A stretch of 64,000 nucleotides of DNA from an uncultured Collinsella sp. (GCA_959023295.1 CAUFBM010000005.1:62001-126000), one strand, 5' to 3'; positions 33,058 to 41,688 are shown, counted from the stretch's first letter. Notes: a model not told the origin generated them from the sequence alone. Translations and numbers: made by a program.

Positions 33058-34119
33058 ATGGAGAGGATACTCGGCGTTAATCTCTCTGGCTGGTTTATTC
33101 CCGAGCCTTGGGTGACCCCGTCGCTATACGCGGCGACCGGCGCATCCAATGCGGCCGAGCTGCAGGAGGCCATGGGCACCGCCGCCTATAACGAGCGCAT
33201 GCGCCGTCATTACGAGACGTTTGTGAGTGAGGACGATTTTCGCCGCATGGCGCAGATCGGTCTCAATGCCGTACGTCTGCCGGTGCCCTGGTATGCCTTT
33301 GGTTCGCAAGAGTCCGATGCGTCCTACATCTCGGTTGTCGACTACATCGACCGTGCGATTGAGTGGGCTGCCAAGTACGACATCCGCGTGCTGCTCGATC
33401 TGGCGACGGTGCCCGGTGGCCAGGGCGATTCCAATGATTCGCCCACTACGCCGGAGGCTGTTGCCGAGTGGCATTCGTCCACCAATGGCCGTCATGTCGC
33501 ACTCGACGTGCTCGAGCGCTTGGCCGATCGCTACGGCGAGGCCGAGAGCCTGCTGGGCATTGAGCTGCTGGACACGCCGCAGATGAGCGTCCGCAAGAGC
33601 CTCTTTACCATGACGGATGGCATTCCTGCCCACTACCTGCGCAACTTCTATCGCGATGCCTATGAGCTCGTCCGTTCGTATATGCCCGAGGATAAGATCG
33701 TCGTCTTCTCGTCGTCGGGTCATCCCAGCGAGTGGAAGCATTTTATGCGCGGCGCCAAGTATAAGAACGTCTACATGGACCTTCACCTGTACCATTACCG
33801 CGATGAGTATGCGCTCGACATCACGAGCCCCCGCGGGCTGACGACGGCGATTTCGCGTAACAAGCGCGAGCTTAAAGAAGCGATCTCGACTGGGTTCCCC
33901 GTGCTGGTGGGCGAATGGTCGGGCGCGGCGATCTTTGCCAACTCGTCGGTTACGCCCGAGGGACGCAATGCCTACGAGCGCGTGTTTATCGCCAACCAGC
34001 TGGCTTCGTTTGCGCCAGCTGCCGGTTGGTTCTTCCAAACGTGGAAGACCGAGAAGCGCATTGCAGCATGGGACGCCCGCGCGGCGCTCGGTACGCTCGA
34101 GCGCGGCATGATTGAATAG
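33058..34119 (+). CDS. Glycoside hydrolase family 5-like protein with altered catalytic motif
   Basis: A 353-residue (beta/alpha)8 protein resembling exo-beta-1,3-glucanase-type GH5 (GVNLSGWFIPEPW at the N-terminus, LNAVRLPVPWYAF, a nucleophile-like VLVGEWSGA). In active members the acid/base Glu lies in a NEP motif after IELL; here the sequence is IELLDTPQ, so Asn-Glu is replaced by Asp-Thr. It may be a non-catalytic or changed enzyme. No signal peptide is visible. ATG at 33058 follows AGGGGG; the longer frame from 32824 crosses the promoter. rsmI begins six bases after it. Confidence 0.8.
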   Translation: MERILGVNLSGWFIPEPWVTPSLYAATGASNAAELQEAMGTAAYNERMRRHYETFVSEDDFRRMAQIGLNAVRLPVPWYAFGSQESDASYISVVDYIDRAIEWAAKYDIRVLLDLATVPGGQGDSNDSPTTPEAVAEWHSSTNGRHVALDVLERLADRYGEAESLLGIELLDTPQMSVRKSLFTMTDGIPAHYLRNFYRDAYELVRSYMPEDKIVVFSSSGHPSEWKHFMRGAKYKNVYMDLHLYHYRDEYALDITSPRGLTTAISRNKRELKEAISTGFPVLVGEWSGAAIFANSSVTPEGRNAYERVFIANQLASFAPAAGWFFQTWKTEKRIAAWDARAALGTLERGMIE

Positions 34120-34125
34120 GTTGAT

Positions 34126-35004
34126 ATGACGCAAAACAGCGCCCATACGGGCAAACTCTATGTGGTCGGCACGCCCATCGGCAACTTGGGTGACCTGTCC
34201 CCGCGCGTTGGCGAGGCCTTTGCCGCCGCCGATGCCATTTGCTGCGAAGACACGCGTGTGACGTCACAGCTGCTAATGCACCTGGGCATTTCCAAACCGC
34301 TTGTCCGTTGCGACGAGAATGTGATCGCCAGCCGCGCCGCCGGCCTGGTCGACCGTCTGCTGGCGGGGGAGATTCTCGCTTTTGCCTCGGATGCCGGTAT
34401 GCCGAGTGTGTCCGATCCCGGTCAGGCACTGGTCGAGGCGGCGCGCGAGGCCGATGTGCCCGTCGAAGTTATTCCCGGGCCTTCTGCTTGCGTCACGGCG
34501 CTCGTTTCGTCCGGTATTCCCTGCGAGCATTTTTTCTTCGAGGGCTTTTTGGGCCGAAAGCACGGCGACCGCGTGCGCCGTTTGCAGCGCCTTGCCGTAG
34601 TGCCCGGCGCGCTCATCTTCTACGAGTCTCCACATCGCATCGTGGCGACGCTCGAGGCCGTGGCGGAGGTCTTTCCCCAGCGTGAGGTTGCCGTCTGCCG
34701 CGAACTCACCAAGCTGCACGAGGAGGTCTTGCGCGGGCCCGCTGCCCAGCTCGCCGAGGAGCTGCGTGCCCGCGGCGAGGTAAAGGGCGAGATTGCGCTG
34801 GTCATCGCGCCGCCGAGCGAGGACGAGGGGGACGGCATCGTGCCGGTTGGCGCCGCGGCAGCGGATCCCGACGAGGCCCTGCGCGAGGATATCCGCGCCG
34901 CGCTCGAGGAGGGGGAGCCCGCCTCTGCGGTGGCCAAGCGCCTGTCTCAGAAGCATTCGCGCCGCAAGCGCGATGTCTATGCCATGGTGCTCGATATGCA
35001 ATAG
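34126..35004 (+). CDS. rsmI: 16S rRNA (cytidine-1402-2'-O)-methyltransferase
   Basis: A 292-residue SAM-dependent tetrapyrrole-methylase-fold enzyme that methylates C1402 in the ribosomal decoding centre. It has LYVVGTPIGNLGDLSPR (about residue 10-26), CEDTRVTSQLL, SDAGMPSVSDPG (about 87-98), PGPSACVTAL and FYESPHRI. It starts six bases after the GH5-like gene, so they are co-transcribed. A C-terminal tail of about 60 residues with acidic then basic parts extends past the core domain. Confidence 0.96.
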   Translation: MTQNSAHTGKLYVVGTPIGNLGDLSPRVGEAFAAADAICCEDTRVTSQLLMHLGISKPLVRCDENVIASRAAGLVDRLLAGEILAFASDAGMPSVSDPGQALVEAAREADVPVEVIPGPSACVTALVSSGIPCEHFFFEGFLGRKHGDRVRRLQRLAVVPGALIFYESPHRIVATLEAVAEVFPQREVAVCRELTKLHEEVLRGPAAQLAEELRARGEVKGEIALVIAPPSEDEGDGIVPVGAAAADPDEALREDIRAALEEGEPASAVAKRLSQKHSRRKRDVYAMVLDMQ

Positions 35005-35073
35005 ATGGAGGATATCCAGCCCTTGCGCTAGAATCATCCCCTGTATGCAACGTTTTTCTGGAGGACAAACCCC

Positions 35074-36675
35074 ATGGATCAAAGCAAGCCTTCGTTCTTT
35101 ATCACGACGCCCATCTACTACGTCAACGCCGATCCGCACCTGGGCACGGCTTATTCCACCATCATCGCCGACGTTCAGGCTCGCTATCGCCGCTCCGCCG
35201 GCTATAACGTCAAGTTCCTGACCGGCATGGACGAGCACGGCGAGAAGGTCGCCGAGGCCGCAGCCAAGCATGGCATGACGCCGCAGGAGTGGACCGACAG
35301 CCAGGCCCCGCACTTCAAGGAGCTTTGGAGCAAGCTCGAGATTTCCAACGACGACTTCATCCGTACCACCGAGCCGCGCCAGCATCATGCCGTGCAGTAC
35401 CTGTGGGAGCGCATGAAGGAGTCCGGTTACCTGTATAAGGGCAGCTACGACGGCTGGTATTGCGTGCCTGACGAGACCTACTTCACCGATACGCAGGTCC
35501 AGAAGGGCGACGAGGAGTACGGCAGCGTCGGCCAGCACCTGTGCCCCGACTGCCACCGTCCGCTTGAGCGCGTGCAGGAGGAGTCCTACTTCTTTAAGCT
35601 TTCCGCTTTCCAGGACAAGCTGCTCAAGCTCTATGACGAGCACCCCGACTTTGTCGAGCCTGCGTTCCGCATGAACGAGGTGCGCAGCTTTGTCGAGGGC
35701 GGCCTTAACGACCTTTCCGTGAGCCGCACGAGCTTTGACTGGGGCATTCAGGTCCCGTTTGACGAGGGTCACGTGACCTACGTGTGGTTCGATGCGCTGC
35801 TCAACTATATGACGGCCGTCGGCTACGGTGTCGACACCGACGAGGCACGTGCCGAGCTGGCTTATCGCTGGCCCGCGCAGTTCCACATCGTGGGTAAGGA
35901 CATCATCCGCTTCCACTGCGTCATTTGGCCCGCCATGCTCATGGCCATCGGCGAGGCCCTGCCCGAGCACGTCTTTGCCCACGGCTTCCTGACCGTGCGC
36001 AATGCCGAGACCGGCAAGGCCGAGAAGATGTCCAAGAGCCGCGGCAATGCCATCGCTCCGCAGGACGTTATCGACATGTTGGGCGTCGAGGGCTATCGCT
36101 ACTACTTTATGACCGACGTCGTCCCCGGCACCGACGGTGCCATCAGCTTCGATCGCATGGAGCAGGTCTACAACGCCGACCTGGCCAACAGCTGGGGCAA
36201 CCTGATCTCGCGTTCGCTCAACATGAGCGGCAAGTACTTTGACGGTTGCGCGCCCGCCAAGCCCGCGTCGTTCGATGCGTTCGACAACCCGCTGGCAAAG
36301 ATCGCCGATGGCCTGGTCGAGCGCTACATGGCCAAGATGGACGTGCTCGATTACGGTGGAGCTAAGGACGAGGTCATGGAGCTCATCCACGCCGCCAACC
36401 GCTACATCGAGGACTCTGAGCCCTGGGCGCTTGCCAAGGACGAGGCCAAGGCTGACGAGCTGGCATTTGTGATCTACAACCTGCTCGAGGCCATCCGCAT
36501 TGCCGCTCACCTGCTGATGCCGCTCATGCCCCAGACCTCTGCCGAGGCCCTGCGCCGCCTGTCCTGCGAGGACGAGGCCACGAGCGACGACCTCAAGGGC
36601 ATTTGCGCTTGGGGCCTGCTTGCCGGTGGTCAGCCCGTCGAGAAGGGCGAGCCGCTGTTCCCGCGTCTGGGCTAA
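35074..36675 (+). CDS. metG: Methionyl-tRNA synthetase
   Basis: A 533-residue class I synthetase. The HIGH-type motif is in YYVNADPHLGTAYST (about residue 17) and the KMSKS motif in AEKMSKSRGN (about 310). A partial zinc-knuckle with CPDC (about 157) is present. An alpha-helical anticodon-binding domain occupies about 385-510, and no C-terminal dimerisation domain is present. GGAGG precedes the ATG. The order metG, rsmA, tatD is a common arrangement. Confidence 0.97.
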   Translation: MDQSKPSFFITTPIYYVNADPHLGTAYSTIIADVQARYRRSAGYNVKFLTGMDEHGEKVAEAAAKHGMTPQEWTDSQAPHFKELWSKLEISNDDFIRTTEPRQHHAVQYLWERMKESGYLYKGSYDGWYCVPDETYFTDTQVQKGDEEYGSVGQHLCPDCHRPLERVQEESYFFKLSAFQDKLLKLYDEHPDFVEPAFRMNEVRSFVEGGLNDLSVSRTSFDWGIQVPFDEGHVTYVWFDALLNYMTAVGYGVDTDEARAELAYRWPAQFHIVGKDIIRFHCVIWPAMLMAIGEALPEHVFAHGFLTVRNAETGKAEKMSKSRGNAIAPQDVIDMLGVEGYRYYFMTDVVPGTDGAISFDRMEQVYNADLANSWGNLISRSLNMSGKYFDGCAPAKPASFDAFDNPLAKIADGLVERYMAKMDVLDYGGAKDEVMELIHAANRYIEDSEPWALAKDEAKADELAFVIYNLLEAIRIAAHLLMPLMPQTSAEALRRLSCEDEATSDDLKGICAWGLLAGGQPVEKGEPLFPRLG

Positions 36676-36714
36676 GACGCCGCGCGCCATATCGGCAATT
36701 TGCTGTTTAGATGT

Positions 36715-36746
36715 AAGGGCATGGCCGCAACGGTCCATGCCCTTTT
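36715..36746 (+). terminator. Terminator of metG
   Basis: Perfect 10-bp hairpin AAGGGCATGG/CCATGCCCTT (36715-36724 with 36735-36744) ending in TTTT. Confidence 0.85.
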
Positions 36747-36782
36747 GTTTCAAGACGCCGCCACCATGCTAAGGAGGCAACT

Positions 36783-37643
36783 ATGACAACTTCGCCTTTG
36801 GCAAACCCCACGGCAACAAGGGAACTGCTGGAGGAGTTTGGCCTTGCGACCAAGCATCGCCTGGGGCAGAACTTCCTGATCGACAACCATGTAATTGAGC
36901 GCATTTGCGAGCTTTCCGAGCTTGCGGGCGATGAACGTGTGCTCGAGGTTGGCCCGGGCGTTGGTACGCTCACGCTTGCGCTGCTGCAGGAGGCGGCGTG
37001 CGTCACGTCGATCGAGGCCGATCCCGAGCTCGAGCCGGTGCTCGATGCCCACGCCGCCGACTACGCCAACTTCCGCTTTATCATGGGCGACGCGCTCAGG
37101 GTGACGCCGGAGCAGATTGAGCAGGCTGCGGGCGGTGAGCCGACGGTATTTGTCGCGAACCTGCCCTATAACGTGGCGGCGACAATCATCCTGCAGTTCT
37201 TCCAGACGATGCCCGCGCTCAAGCGCGCCGTCGTCATGGTTCAAAAGGAGGTTGCCGATCGCATTGCCGCAGTGCCGGGCAATAAGACCTATGGCGGCTA
37301 TACGGCAAAGCTCGGCCTGTATGCGCAGGTTACGGGTCGCTTTGAGGTGCCGCCGCGTTGCTTTATGCCGGCGCCGCACGTGGACTCGGCCGTCGTGCGT
37401 ATCGACCGTGTTGACGGCGTGGTGCCCGAAGGGCTCGATCGCGAGTTTGTGGCCCGCGTGATTGATGCTGCATTTGCCCAGCGCCGTAAGACCATCCGCA
37501 ATTCCATGAGCGCCAACGGCTTTGCCAAGGACGTGCTCGATGTCGCCTTTGAGACTTGCGGTATCGCACCCACCACGCGCGCCGAGACGCTTGATGTTGC
37601 CGACTTTGTCCGTCTGGCCCGGGAGCTAATCCATGACGCCTAA
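36783..37643 (+). CDS. rsmA: 16S rRNA dimethyladenosine transferase
   Basis: A 286-residue enzyme (KsgA) that dimethylates two adenosines in 16S rRNA helix 45. It has KHRLGQNFLID (about residue 24), the SAM motif VLEVGPGVGTLT (about 53), and the catalytic NLPYNV (about 127), followed by VQKEVADRI and PRCFMPAPHVDSAVV. AGGAGG precedes the ATG. The end overlaps tatD by 11 bases. Confidence 0.97.
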   Translation: MTTSPLANPTATRELLEEFGLATKHRLGQNFLIDNHVIERICELSELAGDERVLEVGPGVGTLTLALLQEAACVTSIEADPELEPVLDAHAADYANFRFIMGDALRVTPEQIEQAAGGEPTVFVANLPYNVAATIILQFFQTMPALKRAVVMVQKEVADRIAAVPGNKTYGGYTAKLGLYAQVTGRFEVPPRCFMPAPHVDSAVVRIDRVDGVVPEGLDREFVARVIDAAFAQRRKTIRNSMSANGFAKDVLDVAFETCGIAPTTRAETLDVADFVRLARELIHDA

Positions 37644-38550
37644 TGCCGCACGCGTGACGTTTACCAAGAAAAAGAAGACGGTTGCCTGCCCCGTGCCCTT
37701 GGCACCGCTTGCCGACACACATGCGCATCTGCTTTCGATCTGGGGCAAGGAGGTGCCCGAGACGCTCTTGCGCGCCAAGGCTGCGGGCGTCGACCTGCTG
37801 GTGACGATGCTCGATCCCATCGCCGACAAGCGCAGCGTGACGGACTATAGTGACTGGCTCGTGCGCGAAATTCTGCCGATGCGGGATATTCCGCAGATCA
37901 AGTATCTCGCTGGCGTTCACCCCTATGGCGCGCCGGATTATACCGACGACATTCACGCGCAGGTTGTTGCTGCGCTCGATGACCCTTTGTGCGCTGGTAT
38001 CGGCGAGATCGGTCTGGACTACCACATGGATTACGACGACGACATCGCGCCGGCGCCCCATAGCGTGCAGATTGATTGCATGGCACGTCAGCTCGAAGTT
38101 GCCGTGCGCCGTAACGTGCCGGTAGAGCTGCACCTGCGGCACGAGGACTCGGATGGGGAGCGCACCTCGCACGTGGATGCGTACAACGTGCTGCGCGAGG
38201 TGGGCGTGCCTCAGGCCGGTTGCGTGCTGCACTGCTTTGGCGAAGATCGCGCCACAATGGAGCGCTTTGTGGGTTTGGGCTGCTATATCGCCTATGGCGG
38301 CGCGGCCACCTTTAAGCGCAACGACGACGTGCGCGAGGCATTTGCGGCGACCCCGCTCGATCGCATTTTATTCGAGACGGATTGCCCGTATATGGCGCCG
38401 GAGCCCATTCGTGGTCTTGAGTGCGAGCCGGCAATGATTTCTATCACGGCAAACACGCTGGTCAACGACCGTGTCGATCGTACCGGTGAGGATCCTGAAG
38501 CGATTGCGCAGGCCGCCTGGGAAAATGCTCGCAAACTTTTTCAAAAATAG
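37633..38550 (+). CDS. tatD: TatD-family metal-dependent deoxyribonuclease
   Basis: A 305-residue TIM-barrel hydrolase with a basic N-terminal extension. Metal ligands and family motifs are DTHAHL (about residue 29), GVHPY, GEIGLDYH (about 117), ELHLRHED, LHCFGED (about 200) and FETDCPYM (about 251). It probably acts on DNA or RNA ends in repair. It overlaps rsmA, and its last codons (KLFQK) overlap the AT-rich upstream element of the tRNA-Leu promoter. Confidence 0.93.
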   Translation: MTPNAARVTFTKKKKTVACPVPLAPLADTHAHLLSIWGKEVPETLLRAKAAGVDLLVTMLDPIADKRSVTDYSDWLVREILPMRDIPQIKYLAGVHPYGAPDYTDDIHAQVVAALDDPLCAGIGEIGLDYHMDYDDDIAPAPHSVQIDCMARQLEVAVRRNVPVELHLRHEDSDGERTSHVDAYNVLREVGVPQAGCVLHCFGEDRATMERFVGLGCYIAYGGAATFKRNDDVREAFAATPLDRILFETDCPYMAPEPIRGLECEPAMISITANTLVNDRVDRTGEDPEAIAQAAWENARKLFQK

Positions 38551-38582
38551 TTCTTGCGTTCGCGATGGCGCTCCGTTATTCT
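38535..38582 (+). promoter_or_regulatory. Promoter of tRNA-Leu
   Basis: -35 TTGCGT (38554-38559), a 17-bp spacer and -10 TATTCT (38577-38582). The upstream CTTTTTCAAAAATAGTTC element lies within and just after the tatD 3' end. Confidence 0.72.
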
Positions 38583-38593
38583 AATTCCTGCAC

Positions 38594-38680
38594 GCGGGCG
38601 TGGCGGAATTGGCAGACGCGTACGGTTCAGGTCCGTATGGGGGCAACCCCATGAAGGTTCAAGTCCTTTCGCCCGCACCA
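38594..38680 (+). tRNA. tRNA-Leu (anticodon CAG)
   Basis: An 87-nt class II tRNA with acceptor GCGGGCG/CGCCCGC, A73 and an encoded CCA. Anticodon stem TACGG/CCGTA holds loop TTCAGGT, anticodon CAG. The long variable arm is TGGGGGCAACCCCA. Confidence 0.95.
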
Positions 38681-38915
38681 TTAAATGAAAGAGCTCCCAG
38701 CAATGGGGGCTTTTTTGTTATGGGCCCATCGCAGGGACTTGAACCTGTGAAGGAGCGAGCGTAAAGAAAACGCGGAGCGTTTTTAGCGAGCTGGCGAGGA
38801 CGCCGGCAGGCGGGCGAAGCCGGTGCGGATCCGCGAAGCGGATACGCGGACGTCCTTTCGCCCACACCATTGATTGAAAGAGCTCCCAGCAATGGGAGCT
38901 TTTTTGTTATGGGCC
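38663..38915 (+). repeat. tRNA-Leu trailer composite repeat
   Basis: A 64-bp near-identical direct repeat (38663-38726 and 38852-38915, period 189) contains the tRNA 3' end and the terminator GAGCTCCC...GGGAGCT-T6. Between the copies are an inverted T-arm GGACTTGAACC (38735-38745), hairpin AAAACGC-GGA-GCGTTTT (38767-38783), a GCCGG-rich hairpin and ATCCGC-GAA-GCGGAT (38829-38843). The insert is strongly similar to the tRNA-Arg one, while the flanking repeats are specific to tRNA-Leu. Confidence 0.8.
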
Positions 38916-38986
38916 TCCTGTTGGTGTCACGTGGCTGCTTCGTGCGGGTATCCTAGTGCCAACGTGTGCCTATCAGAGGAGAGACC

Positions 38987-39925
38987 ATGCTGTTGTCCGG
39001 TATCATTGCCGCCCTTACGAGCCTTCTGCTTCCCATCATCATTTTGCTGCTACTGCTTCCTAACGCCTGCTATGTCGTTGAACAACAGCATGCCGTGATC
39101 ATCGAGCGTCTGGGCAAGTTTAACCGCATCGTCAACGCGGGCTTCCACATGAAGGTGCCCGTGATCGACCGCAAGGCCGCCACGGTGAGCCTGCGCACCA
39201 TGAAAAACGGTTTTGGCATCGACGTTAAGACCCAGGACAACGTGACCATCGGCCTTGAGGTCTCTGCTCAGTACCACGTGAGCTATGACATGGGCGCCGG
39301 CCCGGCAGATTCGGGTATCTACAAGAGCTACTACATGCTGCAGGAGCCCGTCGACCAGATGCGCGATTTCATCACCGATGCCCTACGCTCTTCTATCCCT
39401 GTCTACACGCTCGATGAGGTCTTTGCCAAGAAGGATGACATCGCCAAGGACGTCAACGCCACTGTGTCCGAGCAGATGGCTGCCTACGGGTTCACTCTCG
39501 TATCGACGCTCATCACCAAGATCGCGCTGCCGACCGAGGTCGAGAACTCCATGAACGACATCAATGCCGCCCAGCGCAAGCGCGCTGCTGCGCAGGAGCT
39601 CGCCGAGGCCGACCGCATCAAGCGCGTCACCGAGGCGACCGCCGAGGCCGAGGCGATGGAAAAGGCGGGCGAAGGCATCGCTAACCAGCGCAAGGCCATC
39701 GCGCTGGGCATCAAGGATTCGCTCGAGATCATCCAGGAGACGGGTGTCGGCAACGACGAGGCCAACCAGCTGTTCATGTTTACGCAGTGGTCCGAGATGA
39801 TGACGGAGTTCGCTCGTACGGGTAAAACCTCGACGGTCGTGCTGCCGAGCGATTTCTCGCAGTCGGCCTCGATGTTCGAGCAGATGCTGACTGCCGGCAA
39901 AGTTCAAAACGATTCGAAGGAGTAG
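38987..39925 (+). CDS. SPFH/band 7 (stomatin-like) membrane protein
   Basis: A 312-residue protein with an N-terminal membrane segment (about residues 4-28) followed by the SPFH domain (about 30-200: VVEQQHAVIIERLGKFNRI, then QDNVTIGLEVSAQYHV) and a helical Ala/Glu-rich coiled-coil tail (RKRAAAQELAEADRIKRVTE). Such proteins form membrane microdomain scaffolds and often influence proteases. GAGGAG precedes the ATG at 38987. The following rlmH starts seven bases after its stop. Confidence 0.88.
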   Translation: MLLSGIIAALTSLLLPIIILLLLLPNACYVVEQQHAVIIERLGKFNRIVNAGFHMKVPVIDRKAATVSLRTMKNGFGIDVKTQDNVTIGLEVSAQYHVSYDMGAGPADSGIYKSYYMLQEPVDQMRDFITDALRSSIPVYTLDEVFAKKDDIAKDVNATVSEQMAAYGFTLVSTLITKIALPTEVENSMNDINAAQRKRAAAQELAEADRIKRVTEATAEAEAMEKAGEGIANQRKAIALGIKDSLEIIQETGVGNDEANQLFMFTQWSEMMTEFARTGKTSTVVLPSDFSQSASMFEQMLTAGKVQNDSKE

Positions 39926-39931
39926 ACGCGC

Positions 39932-40402
39932 GTGAAATACACCGTTGTATGCGTCGGTAAGCTCAAAGAGCGTTTTTGGAAGGATGCCTGCGCTGAGTAC
40001 ACCAAGCGCCTAGGTGCCTATGCCAAGGTGGATATCCGCGAGGTGGCCGATATCGACCCGGCTAAGGCGGGCGGCGTGGATGCCGCGCGCGACAAGGAGG
40101 GGGCGGCGATTCTTGCAACCCTGCCGCCTCGAGCGCATGTGATCTTGCTGGCCATTGAGGGCAAAGAGCGCTCAAGCGAGGAGCTTTCGGCGCGGCTCGA
40201 TGATCTTATGCTGCGTGGTAACAGCGACATCGCCTTTGTGATTGGCGGATCGGACGGCGTGAGCGATGATGTGCGCGCACGAGCCGACGAGATGCTCAGC
40301 TTTGGACGCATTACCTTGCCGCATAACTTGGCGCGCGTGGTGCTGCTGGAGCAAATCTACCGCGCCTGCAAGATCAGCCGTGGCGAGCCGTATCACAAAT
40401 AG
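39932..40402 (+). CDS. rlmH: 23S rRNA pseudouridine-1915 N3-methyltransferase
   Basis: A 156-residue SPOUT methyltransferase, the normal RlmH length (about 155-160). It has VVCVGKLKERFWKDACAEY at the start, the SAM-binding FVIGGSDGVSDDV (about residue 100) and the C-terminal knot region LLEQIYRACKISRGEPYHK. It modifies helix 69 of assembled ribosomes. The start is a GTG preceded by AAGGAG. Confidence 0.96.
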   Translation: MKYTVVCVGKLKERFWKDACAEYTKRLGAYAKVDIREVADIDPAKAGGVDAARDKEGAAILATLPPRAHVILLAIEGKERSSEELSARLDDLMLRGNSDIAFVIGGSDGVSDDVRARADEMLSFGRITLPHNLARVVLLEQIYRACKISRGEPYHK

Positions 40403-40475
40403 GTCGGCAATACGAAACAATGCCGTGGGACAATAGCCTTCGTTTTGAAGAACGTGTCTGAAAGGACTATGAGAT

Positions 40476-41246
40476 ATGAAGATTGGATTTGTCGGCTTTG
40501 GCAATATGGCGAGCGCTATGGCCGATGGCTGGATCGCCGCCGGTGTGGCTGCGAGCGATATGTGCGCCTGCGCGGGCCACTACGACGCCTTGGTTGAGCG
40601 CTGTGAGGCGCGTGGGATGGTTGCCTGTCGTGATGCGGCGGAGGTTGTCGCCGCATCCGATATCGTGGTTGCTGCGGTCAAGCCATACATGATCGAGAAG
40701 GTCTTCGCTCCGCTCAAAGACACCCTTGCTGACAAGGTTGTCCTTTCGGTCGCCTGGACTTGGGATAGTGCCAAGTGGGAACAGGTCCTGCCGGGTGTCG
40801 CGCACATCTCGACGGTGCCCAACACACCGGTTTCGGTGGGCGAAGGCGTCATCGCCTGCGAGAAGTCCTCTACACTCAACGACGAGCAGCGTGCCGTGGT
40901 GCTCGACCTGCTCGGTAAGCTTGGCACCGTCGTCGAGCTCGACACGAGCCTGCTGTTTGTGGGCGGCACCGTGGGCGGTTGCGCCCCGGCATTTGTTGCC
41001 ATGGCGATTGAGGCCCTCGGCGACGCGGCCGTCAAGCACGGCATTCCGCGCGCCGATGCCTATCGCATTGTGAGCCAGATGGTGCTGGGCACGGCAAAGC
41101 TGCAGCTTGCGACTGGTCAGCATCCTGCGGCGATGAAGGATGCCGTATGCTCGCCCGGCGGTGCCACCATCAAGGGCGTCGTCGCGCTTGAGGACGCCGG
41201 CATGCGCAGCGCCCTGGTCAAGGCCATCGACGCCACCCTCCAGTAA
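40476..41246 (+). CDS. proC: Pyrroline-5-carboxylate reductase
   Basis: A 256-residue NAD(P)H-dependent enzyme completing proline synthesis. It has the Rossmann start MKIGFVGFGNMASAM, AAVKPYMIEKV (about residue 67), STVPNTPVSVGEG (about 110), GGTVGGCAPAFVAMAIEAL and the C-terminal CSPGGATIKGVVALEDAGMR signature. It is somewhat shorter than the typical 265-275 residues. It follows rlmH after 73 bases and is ended by the hairpin nested in the next repeat. Confidence 0.94.
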   Translation: MKIGFVGFGNMASAMADGWIAAGVAASDMCACAGHYDALVERCEARGMVACRDAAEVVAASDIVVAAVKPYMIEKVFAPLKDTLADKVVLSVAWTWDSAKWEQVLPGVAHISTVPNTPVSVGEGVIACEKSSTLNDEQRAVVLDLLGKLGTVVELDTSLLFVGGTVGGCAPAFVAMAIEALGDAAVKHGIPRADAYRIVSQMVLGTAKLQLATGQHPAAMKDAVCSPGGATIKGVVALEDAGMRSALVKAIDATLQ

Positions 41247-41258
41247 AACCCGCCATTT

Positions 41259-41393
41259 AGGGACAGGTTTATTTTGGCAGGTTTTTCCTGCGGCTTTATC
41301 TCTATAGCAAAAAGCGCCCCGCAACTGGCTCAATTCCAGTTGCGGGGCGCTTGCGTTTGCCCAGACAAAACCGACCAAAATAAACCTGTCCCT
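41259..41393. repeat. Nested inverted repeat with internal terminator hairpin
   Basis: A perfect 19-bp inverted repeat (41259-41277 with 41375-41393, beginning AGGGACAGG) encloses a perfect 15-bp hairpin (41314-41328 with 41336-41350, loop CTCAATT). The inner hairpin probably terminates proC and the convergent small gene. The 135-bp symmetric unit looks like a MITE or REP-type element. Confidence 0.7.
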
Positions 41394-41403
41394 TTCTGGC
41401 AGG

Positions 41404-41577
41404 TTAGTCCCAGAAGCCGTCTTGATCGTCCTCGGATTTGGGTCCGCGGTCGACATACATCTTATGGGTGCGCTTCTCCATTACAAAGGCAAGAATCGCA
41501 AACAGTAGGATGCCGCCGGCGAAAAGGATGGCAAAACCGGTGCGGGTGCCAAACAAAAAGGAAAAAACTGCGTCCAT
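41404..41577 (-). CDS. Small single-pass membrane protein
   Basis: A 57-residue reverse-strand ORF. It has an N-terminal hydrophobic helix (about residues 5-33, FAILFAGGILLFAILAFVM) and a charged cytoplasmic tail ending SEDDQDGFWD. AGAAGG lies six bases before the ATG, which supports translation. It is divergent from serS and convergent with proC. Its function is unknown. Confidence 0.6.
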   Translation of the reverse strand: MDAVFSFLFGTRTGFAILFAGGILLFAILAFVMEKRTHKMYVDRGPKSEDDQDGFWD

Positions 41578-41688
41578 TGGGTGCCTTCTTGCGTAGTTGA
41601 GTTGGGTCGTAAACGCTCATAAGTATATACTTGCCCATACATGTACAAGGTTGCAACCTAAATGGAATGTATATCGCCGGAGGATCTA

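Noticed and set aside
34273..36753. 826-codon reverse ORF across rsmI and metG
   Set aside because: It spans two well-supported genes on the other strand; composition artefact.
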